Source: Leptolyngbya boryana PCC 6306 (GTDB lineage: Bacteria; Cyanobacteriota; Cyanobacteriia; Leptolyngbyales; Leptolyngbyaceae). From it: 64,000 nt of DNA. The notes below the pieces were generated by a model, which saw only the letters and a list, made by a program, of their open reading frames with translations, did not search any database and was not told the origin of the DNA. Position 1 is the first letter of the stretch; each line of letters starts with the position of its first letter. A program made the position numbers and the translations under genes. Location: the NCBI RefSeq assembly GCF_000353285.1, contig NZ_KB731324.1, positions 5,226,577-5,290,576 of the forward strand. Direction: 5' to 3'. Shown piece after piece: positions 7,040 through 15,275 of this stretch.

Positions 7040-7638
7040 GTTGCTTGCCCCCAGATCAGCATTTCACCGACCGAAACGTTTACCCCGCCTGTGCTGTTAG
7101 AAAAGACAAACGTGTAAATCGTGTGAGCGGTGTTGAAATCTGTATCACTAGCGAGGTTGATCGTTTGGACTGTGGCTACAGTTGCCAGAGTGCCAGAGTA
7201 TAACGGTGTACCAGCTGTGCTGGTCACTGCTCCAGCAAAGATGCTCAAATCTCTAGGATGATTGAAATTTCCGTTGAACTGCCCTAACCAAAGCTGCACT
7301 TGATTAAGGTAGACAGCGGTTGAAAACTGCACTTGTACGAATACCGTTGAGGCATTCGTCACCATCATTCCAACGGTGTTACTACCATCACGCAAAGCGC
7401 TCATTGTGTAGGCTGTGCCGTGATAGGTGTAGCTTCCGTTATTGATCGGCGTGTAGGTCAGCGGGTCAAGCTGCGCTGTATTGCGGCTTGAGATTGTGTT
7501 AGACACTAAGCCCGCGTTCCTCAAGCAATCTAGAATCGCCACGCTCGTTGTCCTCAATTGCTCGTTCGTTGGGTTCGATGGAGGATTTGAAATTGTGGGC
7601 GGTGTAGTAGAAGCCCTAGCAGCGCGGGTTACTGGCAT
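7036..7638 (-). CDS. Secreted or virion-type beta-sandwich protein (discoidin-like)
   Basis: About 200 residues from ATG 7638, which shares its first base with the upstream stop (TAATG); the longer frame to 7683 lies inside the upstream gene. The C-terminal 130 residues alternate short strands rich in Thr, Val and Asn (VFVQVQFSTAVYLNQVQLWL, then NHPRDLSIFAG and TIYTFVFSNS), a pattern typical of F5/8-type (discoidin) carbohydrate-binding sandwiches. In a phage this would suit a fibre or receptor-binding protein. The fold call is from pattern only. It is co-translated with genes on both sides. Confidence 0.6.
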   Translation of the reverse strand: MPVTRAARASTTPPTISNPPSNPTNEQLRTTSVAILDCLRNAGLVSNTISSRNTAQLDPLTYTPINNGSYTYHGTAYTMSALRDGSNTVGMMVTNASTVFVQVQFSTAVYLNQVQLWLGQFNGNFNHPRDLSIFAGAVTSTAGTPLYSGTLATVATVQTINLASDTDFNTAHTIYTFVFSNSTGGVNVSVGEMLIWGQAT

Positions 7639-8249
7639 TAGACAAACTCTCGTACTAAAGCGTTTCCACCCGTAGCCGACCAAATCCCGGCGATGTTGCC
7701 TGTGTAGGCAATCGGAAGCTCATACAAATCGCCATTGTTGAGCGAGATAGTAAACGCAGAAGTCGAAGCGGTTGCACCTAGCTCGACATACAAAATACCC
7801 GTGCCGTTGTTCAAGATAGAAGCGCTCTTTCGGTTTGCGTTTGCAGCGAGCAGCTGGACAGAAGTTGTCGAAGCTGTGACAGCCGAAGCTACGACATTTG
7901 AGCTAGTCGGAGTATTTACAGTGACTTGAGTTGCGCCACCACGAGAAATGGGCATAGAAGAAACCTCAATCTGAACATCAAAGGGCGTTGCAAAATTCGG
8001 CACTCTGAGGGCAAGAGCGCGATCGCTGAAAAATGGGGGCGCTTCAAATTCGAGAATCCGGGCGTGAGGGGTCGCAGTAATGCGGCGCTCGTCATAGATA
8101 TCAGTGGAGTCCGGATCAACTTGAGCAAGCCAAACCGGAACACCAGCCGTCTCAAACGTGAGCCGGACATAACCTAGGTCTGGGTCAATCACTGGAGTAG
8201 ATTGCCAGTCTTGCCCTGCGGTAATCGTTGCGAGCGTTGTCCAGGTCAT
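7638..8249 (-). CDS. Phage-virion-type beta protein
   Basis: A 203-residue protein. The C-terminal 80 residues (STTSVQLLAANANRKSASIL, then NNGTGILYVELG and GIWSATGGNALVREF) match, from memory, a small domain common in phage structural proteins: a strand, an AANxNRK turn, 'ILYVxLG', and a terminal 'GIWSAxxGxAxVxEF'. The N-terminal half is also beta-rich. This is the best single clue that the leftward operon encodes a particle. It shares one base with each neighbouring gene, so it is tightly coupled. Confidence 0.65.
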   Translation of the reverse strand: MTWTTLATITAGQDWQSTPVIDPDLGYVRLTFETAGVPVWLAQVDPDSTDIYDERRITATPHARILEFEAPPFFSDRALALRVPNFATPFDVQIEVSSMPISRGGATQVTVNTPTSSNVVASAVTASTTSVQLLAANANRKSASILNNGTGILYVELGATASTSAFTISLNNGDLYELPIAYTGNIAGIWSATGGNALVREFV

Positions 8250-8698
8250 CAGAATAAAAGTTGAACTTGCGTTTGCAATTCTCGAATCAAGTCTTCAGTA
8301 CTATCGCTTTCAGTGCCGATGTACTCGTAGAGAGTCAAGGCAATCTCACTAAACCACCACGGACAACTAAATTTCAGTTGATAAGTGGTTGAGAACTTCG
8401 GGAAAATCAGCAATCTTGCACCATTGCAGGGCAGTTGATAGCGACTCAGCGCCAGTTGCCCAATGTCAGAAACGCCAGAATCGACTAGAGGCGTGAGTGA
8501 TCCGCCGCTTTTCCAGGTTGATTTGGCGTACTGACTGAACGTTTTAACCGCCAGAATGCGCGATTCTGCTTGCACGGGTAGCACCGTGTCAGGAATCAAC
8601 GATCGCTCTCTCGCACTAATCTGCTGAGTTGTGAATTGGTGCTGATAAAGCAATTGCCAATTCGTACCGTTAGCGGGATTGATGATTAATCGGCTCAT
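8249..8698 (-). CDS. Hypothetical protein of the structural operon
   Basis: A 149-residue soluble protein with mixed strands and helices and several Trp and Tyr residues (NGTNWQLLYQHQFTTQQ, then FSCPWWFSEIALTLYEYIGT). No signal peptide or membrane segment. It overlaps the upstream gene by 4 bp (ATGA) and the downstream gene by 1 bp. No family recognised. By position it would be a connector, head-completion or fibre-attachment protein, but that is inference. Confidence 0.6.
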   Translation of the reverse strand: MSRLIINPANGTNWQLLYQHQFTTQQISARERSLIPDTVLPVQAESRILAVKTFSQYAKSTWKSGGSLTPLVDSGVSDIGQLALSRYQLPCNGARLLIFPKFSTTYQLKFSCPWWFSEIALTLYEYIGTESDSTEDLIRELQTQVQLLF

Positions 8699-8976
8699 AC
8701 ATGAGGCAACCAGAGAATCGTGTCTGCATCTTCTAAAGCCGTTCCCTGTTCAATCACAGCGTCAATGTTCTCGTCAACGATGCCCCAATACTCACCAGGC
8801 TCTACGCCAAACTGAGCAAGGCAATCTTCTAACTCATCGATCGTCACGTCTCCTTTGAGAAATTTCTCAGTTAGGCGTTGAATCGTGAAATGAGCATCAA
8901 TTTCAGCTGCAATATCGCTTTTGTTGTGATCTGGGGTGAGTCCCAGATCAAGCAGGAACGGCTCTAGAACGTGCAT
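8695..8976 (-). CDS. Small acidic protein
   Basis: A 93-residue acidic protein with two helical stretches (IDAHFTIQRLTEKFLKGDVT and DELEDCLAQFGVEP). Starts 3 bp after the stop of the 176-residue gene and overlaps the following gene by ATGA. The small, acidic, helical character would fit a chaperone or assembly protein acting on the basic 176-residue neighbour, but this rests on charge and position only. No family recognised. Confidence 0.55.
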   Translation of the reverse strand: MHVLEPFLLDLGLTPDHNKSDIAAEIDAHFTIQRLTEKFLKGDVTIDELEDCLAQFGVEPGEYWGIVDENIDAVIEQGTALEDADTILWLPHV

Positions 8977-8979
8977 GAA

Positions 8980-9510
8980 TTAGACCTTCTCTTCAACCAA
9001 AGTAAACTTCAGGTTAGTCGAAGACCCTTTCGCCTGAGTTGCGATTTCGTTGAATGCGTCAACCATCGTATCGGTTGCGCCTTTCTTGCCAAATGGAATC
9101 GAAGCGCTTTCAGTGTTGTACTTGAGATACTTCAATCCAGTGAGCTTGGAAGTAGCAGCTGTACCAGTCTGGCTAGACTGCTGACGACGAACCACGCGAG
9201 CAGGGCGGTAGGTGCTCATCTTGATCGGGGTGTTTGTGCCCAAGGTTGCCGTGACACGGGTATTTGCTTCGCTCAAGTTGCTGAACAAGTTCCAGGACGG
9301 AACCAGGGCAGAGGCTTGAATTTTTACCGCAGTGCCGAGAGGTAGAGCGAAGGGGTCGAGGTAGAGCTTAATCGAGTCGGGACGGTTGCCTTTCGTTCCA
9401 ATTCCCTCGCCTTGTTCAGCCAGTCCTTGCAAGTAGTTAAGGTATCTTGTGCGAGCGGTTGCGCCACGCATTCCGCGTAGAACGCGGGAAAATCTCGGTG
9501 CTGTTGACAT
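8980..9510 (-). CDS. Basic protein, candidate coat or nucleic-acid-binding particle protein
   Basis: A 176-residue protein with an Arg-rich N-terminus (MSTAPRFSRVLRGMRGATAR) and a beta-rich remainder with many Thr/Ser. Basic N-terminal arms are common in small coat proteins. It has the longest leader in the operon (120 bp, with a strong hairpin), which may allow separate or higher expression. I do not recognise a known capsid family. Alternatives include a DNA-binding structural protein. The role is a hypothesis that fold prediction would test. Confidence 0.55.
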   Translation of the reverse strand: MSTAPRFSRVLRGMRGATARTRYLNYLQGLAEQGEGIGTKGNRPDSIKLYLDPFALPLGTAVKIQASALVPSWNLFSNLSEANTRVTATLGTNTPIKMSTYRPARVVRRQQSSQTGTAATSKLTGLKYLKYNTESASIPFGKKGATDTMVDAFNEIATQAKGSSTNLKFTLVEEKV

Positions 9511-9595
9511 ACGTTGTAAGAGTGCTTGAGAGTGAGTAGCTGTATGAGAAGCGTGCCTTCAATCTACCCACCCAAAAACACCTATACGAGTTTCT

Positions 9596-9614
9596 GGAAA
9601 GGTTGAACCTTTCC
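9596..9614. terminator. Near-perfect hairpin between two structural genes
   Basis: GGAAAGGTT (9596-9604) and AACCTTTCC (9606-9614) flank a single base. It lies in the 120-bp gap between the 277- and 176-residue genes. There is no following U-run on the minus strand, so partial termination or RNA processing is more likely than full termination. The rest of the gap shows no gene. Confidence 0.5.
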
Positions 9615-9631
9615 CAGTGATACCGAAAATT

Positions 9632-10465
9632 TTAGGTTCGATAGCTTGGCACCAAAGCGCTGTCATACCGTCCAGAACGGTCGAATAAGTACACGGGTTT
9701 GGCTAGACCTGCGAGCTTTACCGTGGCGTATTGAAATCGCACTTCAGCAATTGGACGACGGCGGGGAAGACGGCGGGATTTGCCCAGAATTGTCTCTCTG
9801 GGTGGAATGGTGGGAAAGGCTTCAGAAGGGCTACCGTTTTCGATACGGTTGAAGAACTCCCAATCAGGGGTATGCGATTGCAGATCTAGCACTTTGCCGA
9901 TCAGCGTTCTAGCTTCAGCTTCGCTCCGGACCAATAGCTGAAGCTGATATCCCTTATCCCAATCGGTGTAAGAGCAAAGTTCCTTGCCCTTCCTCCACAC
10001 AAACCCCTGACCTGTGCCGAATTCGGTCTTGATTTTGTTGGCAAGGGCGAGAGCTTCGGAGTTAGAAAAGGTTGTACTCGTTTGAGTCATCAGACGAAAT
10101 GAGATTTCGCCTGAAACGGGGTCATAACCGGGTTCAACGTCTTCTAAATCTTCCAGGAAGTAGAGCGTCACTTGTGGACGGGTGCGACGTAACACGCGGT
10201 AATTCAAATCGCGATCTCCGCTCACTATGCCCTGATTCCATCGCTGTTTAATCAGCATGTCAAAGAGCAGCATTCTCGATAGGGTCATATCCATCGTGTC
10301 CATCTCTGCGTGAGTGCAGGCAGTTCTCAAACTAGCTCTAGGGGTGTTGATGTCAGGGTCATCGGTCGTAATGTCGCTGAACCATTCACGCACCTCTGGG
10401 TTATAGGTGCGGCGAATGGTGTCTTGCAGGTGTTCAGCGGGGCTGAAATTGTTTGGTAAAGGCAT
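9632..10465 (-). CDS. Hypothetical structural-operon protein
   Basis: A 277-residue soluble protein with mixed secondary structure and a basic Arg-rich stretch near the end (GKSRRLPRRRPIAEVRFQYA). Its ATG shares a base with the stop of the 843-residue gene (TAATG), so it is translationally coupled to it. No domain recognised: no portal, terminase or protease motif is visible. In a phage-like order it would be a head- or baseplate-associated protein, but this is position only. Confidence 0.6.
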   Translation of the reverse strand: MPLPNNFSPAEHLQDTIRRTYNPEVREWFSDITTDDPDINTPRASLRTACTHAEMDTMDMTLSRMLLFDMLIKQRWNQGIVSGDRDLNYRVLRRTRPQVTLYFLEDLEDVEPGYDPVSGEISFRLMTQTSTTFSNSEALALANKIKTEFGTGQGFVWRKGKELCSYTDWDKGYQLQLLVRSEAEARTLIGKVLDLQSHTPDWEFFNRIENGSPSEAFPTIPPRETILGKSRRLPRRRPIAEVRFQYATVKLAGLAKPVYLFDRSGRYDSALVPSYRT

Positions 10466-12996
10466 TACTCTGCATCTCCTTTTGTGCGGTCTGTTGGTTG
10501 CAGAGTGGGCGATTTACTTGCGGCATTCGACTGATCAGCCGTGGCTTTTGTCGAATCGTTATCGGGGCGACTGTTGGGGGTGGCTTCCTTGATTGCCTTG
10601 TCAAAGGCTTCTTTCTGCTCCCTAAATTCGTTCACTTCTTCAGTGATTGATCGAACCTCGCCCACAACACTAGCAATTGAGCTTGCGGCATCATCTAGGT
10701 TTTCTTGACCATCCCTAAATTTCTGCATTCTCTGCTGCCATTTGCTCTGGGCTGTAACCCGCTCTGGCATCCAGGGATAAGCATTCTCGCCCACGACTCG
10801 GAAGCGTTTCAGCGCGTTGCCAATTTTTCCGGTATTTTCTGCCGTCCATTCGGCAATTTCGCGGGATGAGTCAGCGATCGATCTGACTGTCCAAACAATT
10901 TGGCTCGCAGTGGTGACAATGCGATTGAGCTTAGTAAAGGTTGCTTTGGTCCCGTTCCAGGTTTCTGCCCCTAGCGCATTCTCCATCGTTTCATTGACTG
11001 CCTTACCTAGCACTTCGTTAAAGTCAAAAGCTTCGGCGGCGGTCTTATCTACGCCAAACATCGGGGCAAAGGTTTGAACGGACTGCGTAACGACATCGCC
11101 CAAGGTTTGACCCAGATTTGCAGACAGCATCGCGGCATTATGCAACGATGCAGCGGTGCTGAGTGTGTTCATCACTTGGGTGAGTCGCGCGCGCAGTTCA
11201 GCCAATCCAAAGCGCGATCTGATGTTGGCAGTGCGATCGCCCATCATTTTTGCGAAGGGTGCAAGATCAGACGGAACTTGCACCGGTTCCTTGATAAACA
11301 CTGCGCCTGTCAAACTATTCCATGTCACAAAGCGATCGACCATCACCGCTGTCATTTGTCGCTGCTGATTTTGGGCTTGCTGTCCAAGCTGCAAATCCGC
11401 AATACAGTCGTTCTGACATCGCCCAGGCGTAGTTTGATCGGGTTCAACTCGCTTCTCAGCTTTGCCTTGAATTTCCTGAATTTTGTCAGATTTCAATCTG
11501 CCGTCTTTGAGAAAGTCAGTAGTAATCCTTCCATCTAGTTGCTGTCTTAGCCCAATTTCTGGAGCAAAGTTAGGGCGCTGATTCAAATTGACTTCTGGAG
11601 CAAAGTTAGGACGCTGATTCAAATTGACTTCTGGAGCAAAGTTAGGGCGCTGATCTACTCTGATTTCCTGGCGAACTTCAACGCGAGGCTTAGGATCAAT
11701 ACCGGGTTTAATTGGTGGGCGACCAGGGGGCGGCTCAAGTCTTCGATTAGGCGGCGGAATTTCAATAATTCGTACTGGGGGATCAATACCTCTGCGATCG
11801 GGTGGTGGGACAGGCTCGATTCTGCGATCGGGTGGTGGGACAGGCTCGATTCTGCGATCGGGTGGTGGAGCAATAACGGGCGGTGGAAAAACCGGGGGCG
11901 GTGGAAAAATAACTCCGATTGGCGGAGGTTCAGGACGGGGTGGTGGAAATGGATCGATTCCTGTGCCTGGATCAGGAACAATTGCAGGACTTCCAGCATT
12001 CAGAATCACCCGAAAGTTACCGAATTCTAGGACAGCGGTATTTACGGGCTGTCCAATCATTTCTCGCACTTGCTCGCCGCTTGCTCTTTTCCAAACTAGA
12101 AAAAACGTGTTGACAATTCTGCGCCCACTATCAGCAACCGTGTTTGGATCTGTACTGTCTGGGTTCGATTCATCCGTGGTGAATCGCTGGATTGCAAGGG
12201 GTGTTCCGATTCGCTCGTCATATGACGAAACTGGCAGACTATCTTCACCAGAGCGGGGCGTAAGTTCTTTTGTGCCTGGATTTCTCACAGATCCAGCATC
12301 GCGATTATATCGAGTAGCGATAATCCCGATTCTGAATGTATAGGGCACTTCGGTAGGTTGAAAGTTGACGGTTGATGTACTGTCTCTTCTTCCGCGCTCT
12401 AATCGCCAGTCAATATTTGTGTTTGGTGGTCTCCCTTGCCGTCGCCTTATCAACTCCTCCCATTGTCGATATTCGGTAACGGGATCAGGAATAACACTGC
12501 GTCTAAAACTTTGCCAGTCAAACCGCCCTTCTTTAAAGGCGTTGATCACTGCGTCCCCCAGGAACCCTACAGCAGCAACCGCCACACTTCCCCTGATAAC
12601 AGTGCTGGTTCTAATTGTTCTGGAGCCATCACCGCTCCGATTTAAGACAACCTCAGATGCTCTAGGAAACGGCTGTGGTGAAGTAAATCCACCTTCGATT
12701 CTTCCTTGAGGGGTGCGATTATACCTTTCCTGGGCGCGCTGCCGTACCAAATCGCCATAGCCAGAGAATTTATCTCTAATCGCTTCTCCTGCGGTTCTTC
12801 CCCGTCGCTGCCCATTGTCTAGAATTTGCTGGACTCGATTCTCAGTTGGCTTTCCCCCAAACATCCCACCCCGATTAGAAGTAGATACAGAGGAAGGATT
12901 TGGATTGTAGTTGGTTTGGCGAGGATTGTAGCCCCAATTCATGTTCGGGATGAAGCCGGATGAGACTTTCCCGTTATTGATAGATATGTTCGGCAT
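10465..12996 (-). CDS. Large proline-rich repeat protein of the element
   Basis: An 843-residue protein. Residues about 1-130 are Asn/Gly/Ser-rich and disordered. A folded, beta-containing section follows (about 130-340). A proline-rich linker contains repeats of PPPDRRIEPV (10 residues) and then of NLNQRPNFAPEV (12 residues). The C-terminal 300 residues are helical with Ala-rich and coiled-coil character and end in a hydrophilic tail. No signal peptide is seen. One short hydrophobic stretch (SVAVAAVGFLGDAVINAF) could be membrane-active. The modular rod-like layout suggests a spike, tail-tip or adhesin component. It is the largest gene of the leftward operon. Confidence 0.7.
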   Translation of the reverse strand: MPNISINNGKVSSGFIPNMNWGYNPRQTNYNPNPSSVSTSNRGGMFGGKPTENRVQQILDNGQRRGRTAGEAIRDKFSGYGDLVRQRAQERYNRTPQGRIEGGFTSPQPFPRASEVVLNRSGDGSRTIRTSTVIRGSVAVAAVGFLGDAVINAFKEGRFDWQSFRRSVIPDPVTEYRQWEELIRRRQGRPPNTNIDWRLERGRRDSTSTVNFQPTEVPYTFRIGIIATRYNRDAGSVRNPGTKELTPRSGEDSLPVSSYDERIGTPLAIQRFTTDESNPDSTDPNTVADSGRRIVNTFFLVWKRASGEQVREMIGQPVNTAVLEFGNFRVILNAGSPAIVPDPGTGIDPFPPPRPEPPPIGVIFPPPPVFPPPVIAPPPDRRIEPVPPPDRRIEPVPPPDRRGIDPPVRIIEIPPPNRRLEPPPGRPPIKPGIDPKPRVEVRQEIRVDQRPNFAPEVNLNQRPNFAPEVNLNQRPNFAPEIGLRQQLDGRITTDFLKDGRLKSDKIQEIQGKAEKRVEPDQTTPGRCQNDCIADLQLGQQAQNQQRQMTAVMVDRFVTWNSLTGAVFIKEPVQVPSDLAPFAKMMGDRTANIRSRFGLAELRARLTQVMNTLSTAASLHNAAMLSANLGQTLGDVVTQSVQTFAPMFGVDKTAAEAFDFNEVLGKAVNETMENALGAETWNGTKATFTKLNRIVTTASQIVWTVRSIADSSREIAEWTAENTGKIGNALKRFRVVGENAYPWMPERVTAQSKWQQRMQKFRDGQENLDDAASSIASVVGEVRSITEEVNEFREQKEAFDKAIKEATPNSRPDNDSTKATADQSNAASKSPTLQPTDRTKGDAE
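11557..11654. repeat. 36-bp in-frame tandem repeat (12-residue unit)
   Basis: Two full copies and one partial copy of a 36-bp unit begin at 11557, 11593 and 11629. The first two differ by one base. They encode the QRPNFAPEV repeats. Near-identity implies recent expansion or contraction, so copy number may vary between strains. Confidence 0.9.
11791..11870. repeat. 30-bp in-frame tandem repeat (10-residue unit)
   Basis: Two identical 30-bp units start at 11791 and 11821, and a third, diverging copy starts at 11851. They encode PPPDRRIEPV repeats in the proline-rich linker of the 843-residue protein. Each unit contains a CGATCG. Confidence 0.9.
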
Positions 12997-13004
12997 TCTT
13001 TTAC

Positions 13005-13040
13005 CCCAAAAAAAACAAAATCGAGGGGTATTCCCCTCGA
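13005..13040 (-). terminator. Intrinsic terminator just upstream of the 843-residue gene
   Basis: TCGAGGGG (13021-13028) and CCCCTCGA (13033-13040) form an 8-bp stem with a 4-base loop. On the minus strand it is followed by a T-rich run (complement of 13007-13020, mostly A). It follows the 100-residue gene and ends only about 10 bp before the start of the large gene at 12996. Confidence 0.8.
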
Positions 13041-13062
13041 TCGCCAGAAAACAGGATTGAAA

Positions 13063-13365
13063 TTAATTGCTGGTGAATGACGCGGGAATGTTGCCACTTC
13101 CCAGTTCATCAACGCTCATCCAAAGCTTGCGCGTGTCGGTAATATAGGCAGGATCAAGCTTGAGAGACAGCCTTAAAAGTAATTGAGTCGTTTCTTCAGC
13201 AGAAGTAAAGATTCCAGTCTGAACTGAAAGTTCTCGGACGGTTTCACTCTCTAAAACCGACTTGTCGGGATACATCCTCGAAAGCGTGAGCGCTCCCCAG
13301 GCGACTAGCTGCTCTAAGGTGACGATCGAATTGGGGATTTGGGTTGCGATATTAAGTGCAGTCAT
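13063..13365 (-). CDS. Small hypothetical protein, first gene of the leftward block
   Basis: A 100-residue soluble, mostly helical protein (VTLEQLVAWGALTLSRMYPD, then TAEETTQLLLRLSLKL-like segments). No membrane segment and no known family recognised. An intrinsic terminator follows it directly, so its transcript may be separate from the large structural genes, or the terminator may act as a checkpoint for the operon. Function unknown. Confidence 0.55.
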   Translation of the reverse strand: MTALNIATQIPNSIVTLEQLVAWGALTLSRMYPDKSVLESETVRELSVQTGIFTSAEETTQLLLRLSLKLDPAYITDTRKLWMSVDELGSGNIPASFTSN

Positions 13366-13502
13366 TTTGGATTAAGCCTTGCTACGGGTTTATTAATCCC
13401 TGCAATGACGCAAATCACAGCGATCGACGAAAAAAGCCTGCAACTGAACCGTTACAGGCAGACGGGAATCATAAACGCGACGGGTTTAGATTCCATAAAA
13501 TT

Positions 13503-13949
13503 ATGAACAGAACGACCGAATGGCTGAACGGATTAACAACCAAGCTTGCAATCGCGCTCATGCTCGCAACTGGACTTCTCTTTGTCTTGAGAGTCTGCAA
13601 GTTTCATATTGAACGAGCGAATTTAAGTGAGGCGGCAGCGATTGCGGAGAAAGAAGGGGTGATACCAGAGCGAGCCTTCGCATACAGAGATGGTAAGGAC
13701 TACACCCAACAAGAGTTAGTCAAGCCTTACGACATTGCACTAGACCAGTTGCAGCAAAAATGCCAGGAATCTCGAATGGAGATTGCGGGAATGGTAAGCG
13801 CGATCGTGAAACACGAGAAGCAGAAAGGAACTCAAACAAATCATATGGAAGAACTCAAAGGGTTTTTACACGTAGTTGAAAGTGGTTTTGATCGGCATCC
13901 AGCAAAATGCCTACAGGCTTACACCGCTATTGTTCAAGCAGAAAAGTAA
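13503..13949 (+). CDS. Single-pass membrane protein
   Basis: About 148 residues from ATG 13503; the longer frame back to 13356 overlaps the divergent gene's start and reads like non-coding sequence. A membrane segment spans about residues 12-30 (LAIALMLATGLLFVLRVC), followed by a soluble helical domain with four Cys or so and conserved-looking 'YDIALDQLQQKCQESRMEIA'. No family recognised. It is transcribed divergently from the structural operon and is the last gene I assign to the virus-like element. Confidence 0.5.
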   Translation: MNRTTEWLNGLTTKLAIALMLATGLLFVLRVCKFHIERANLSEAAAIAEKEGVIPERAFAYRDGKDYTQQELVKPYDIALDQLQQKCQESRMEIAGMVSAIVKHEKQKGTQTNHMEELKGFLHVVESGFDRHPAKCLQAYTAIVQAEK

Positions 13950-14032
13950 TAACCTTGCTTCTAAGCAAAAGTGAGACCGATTGAACTGGACTAAAAATGG
14001 CTTAAATCGCTAATCAGTTATGAATAGAAAAG

Positions 14033-14079
14033 CCCATTCTTTCATGAGTCTCAATTAGACTCAAGCACGAAAGAATGGG
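14033..14079 (+). terminator. Two-part stem-loop (terminator-like)
   Basis: CCCATTCTTTC (14033-14043) pairs with GAAAGAATGGG (14069-14079); inside, TGAGTCT (14045-14051) pairs with AGACTCA (14057-14063) around a 5-base loop. ATTTTC follows on the plus strand. It lies after the 148-residue membrane gene and probably ends its transcript. Confidence 0.7.
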
Positions 14080-14193
14080 ATTTTCAGTAGGGACTTCTGC
14101 GGCGTGCGCAGCTCACCAGAACTCAAAAATATAGCTTTAACGGTTCTGTTGAGCGGCTATCAATAACTTGCAGTCTCATACTCAGAGCTTTCG

Positions 14194-14763
14194 CTAGTCC
14201 GCTCCAACAGAATTGTTAGCTCGATGTTCCGCTATGTCAAATGTAAGACCGTATAGAAATTTACCTTTCTTTATATTGTCGCGATTAAAAGCAACTCTTT
14301 GAACTTTGTCGGTTCCACTTAGTGCATCTCTAGCAGACAGCGTAAAAAATATCCATTCATCATCAGCGAGTTGTCCTTCAAGATTAATTTCATCTAGAAT
14401 CTGAAAATGAAAAACAGGGGAGATTGCATGAAGTGGATTTCCAAAATCTTGAACTGCACCCAGAGATGGTATTTGTCCATCAAAGCTTAACTTCAATTCT
14501 CTCAGTGTGATATATCTATTTTTTTCCTTAACTCGAACTACTGTTGCACTAGCGACCAAATCAACAACTTGCCTTCTGCCAGAATTGTAAATTTTGATTC
14601 GATAAACAATTTCGTTTGTCCTGATATGATGAGATCCCTTTAGAAGAATTCTCGAAATTTTAACTCTTGGTTGTAAAAACAATAAATACTTCCAAAACAG
14701 CCATGAACCAAAAACACCAAGGAAAAATCCAAGTAGCAGATTAGCGATTTCTTTTAGTTCCAC
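14194..14763 (-). CDS. Membrane-anchored hypothetical protein
   Basis: A 189-residue protein with one N-terminal membrane anchor (ANLLLGFFLGVFGSWLFWKY) and a beta-rich soluble domain (about residues 35-180) with many charged residues. No catalytic motif seen. Codon use is more AT-rich than the core genes to the right, which suits an accessory gene. It stands alone between the hairpin at 14.05 kb and the repeat at 14.9 kb. Function unknown. Confidence 0.6.
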   Translation of the reverse strand: MELKEIANLLLGFFLGVFGSWLFWKYLLFLQPRVKISRILLKGSHHIRTNEIVYRIKIYNSGRRQVVDLVASATVVRVKEKNRYITLRELKLSFDGQIPSLGAVQDFGNPLHAISPVFHFQILDEINLEGQLADDEWIFFTLSARDALSGTDKVQRVAFNRDNIKKGKFLYGLTFDIAEHRANNSVGAD

Positions 14764-14888
14764 GCAGTTAATCTCCTCAGAGCAGCCCTTGTAATTAATT
14801 CAATTCGTGTTGTCATAAGCTGATAAACTGCTTTATTCTCTCGCGGATGAACACTATTGTGCCTACCTTAGCAGTATCCCGGCGAGCT

Positions 14889-15271
14889 AACAATTGTTTA
14901 GACTGACTCTTTCCGCCTAATCATCCAACTTCGGACGTTAGACCGAAAATGGTCGGCATAACATCCCGTTAGGGCGAGTTAGGCTAATGAAAGTCGGCAT
15001 AACATCCCAAACTAGAGGATTAGACCGACTTTTTCTGCCTAATACCGGGATTTAGAATGTTAGATCGACTCACGTTCCGCATATTACCCCTCGCCAGGGG
15101 AATTATCCCGAAAACTTCCGTATTTCTTCTCAAAGAAAGTTTGTACTATTCTGCCTAAGATCCCATTCGACTCCATTCACCCGATGACTGTTGAACGAGA
15201 GGACATAAAGATAAAGAAATGTAATCAATCGTCTTGTTTATTTGTTGATTGATAGAAAAATGGCGACTCAA
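14889..15271. repeat. Long structured repeat, copy 1 (with five 40-bp units)
   Basis: The first 210 bp are five tandem units starting TTAG at 14898, 14938, 14979, 15020 and 15060 (spacing 40, 41, 41, 40). Each is an imperfect palindrome, TTAG...CTAA or GTTA...TAAC. A 170-bp conserved tail follows. A diverged copy with three units lies at 18873-19172 in the same orientation. I see no open frame shared by both copies, so this looks like a non-coding mobile or structural repeat. Confidence 0.85.
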
Positions 15272-15275
15272 TATA

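Noticed and set aside
14889-15271. CRISPR-like array in the 40-bp repeat
   Set aside because: Whole units are similar, with no separate constant repeats and unique spacers, and no cas gene is nearby.
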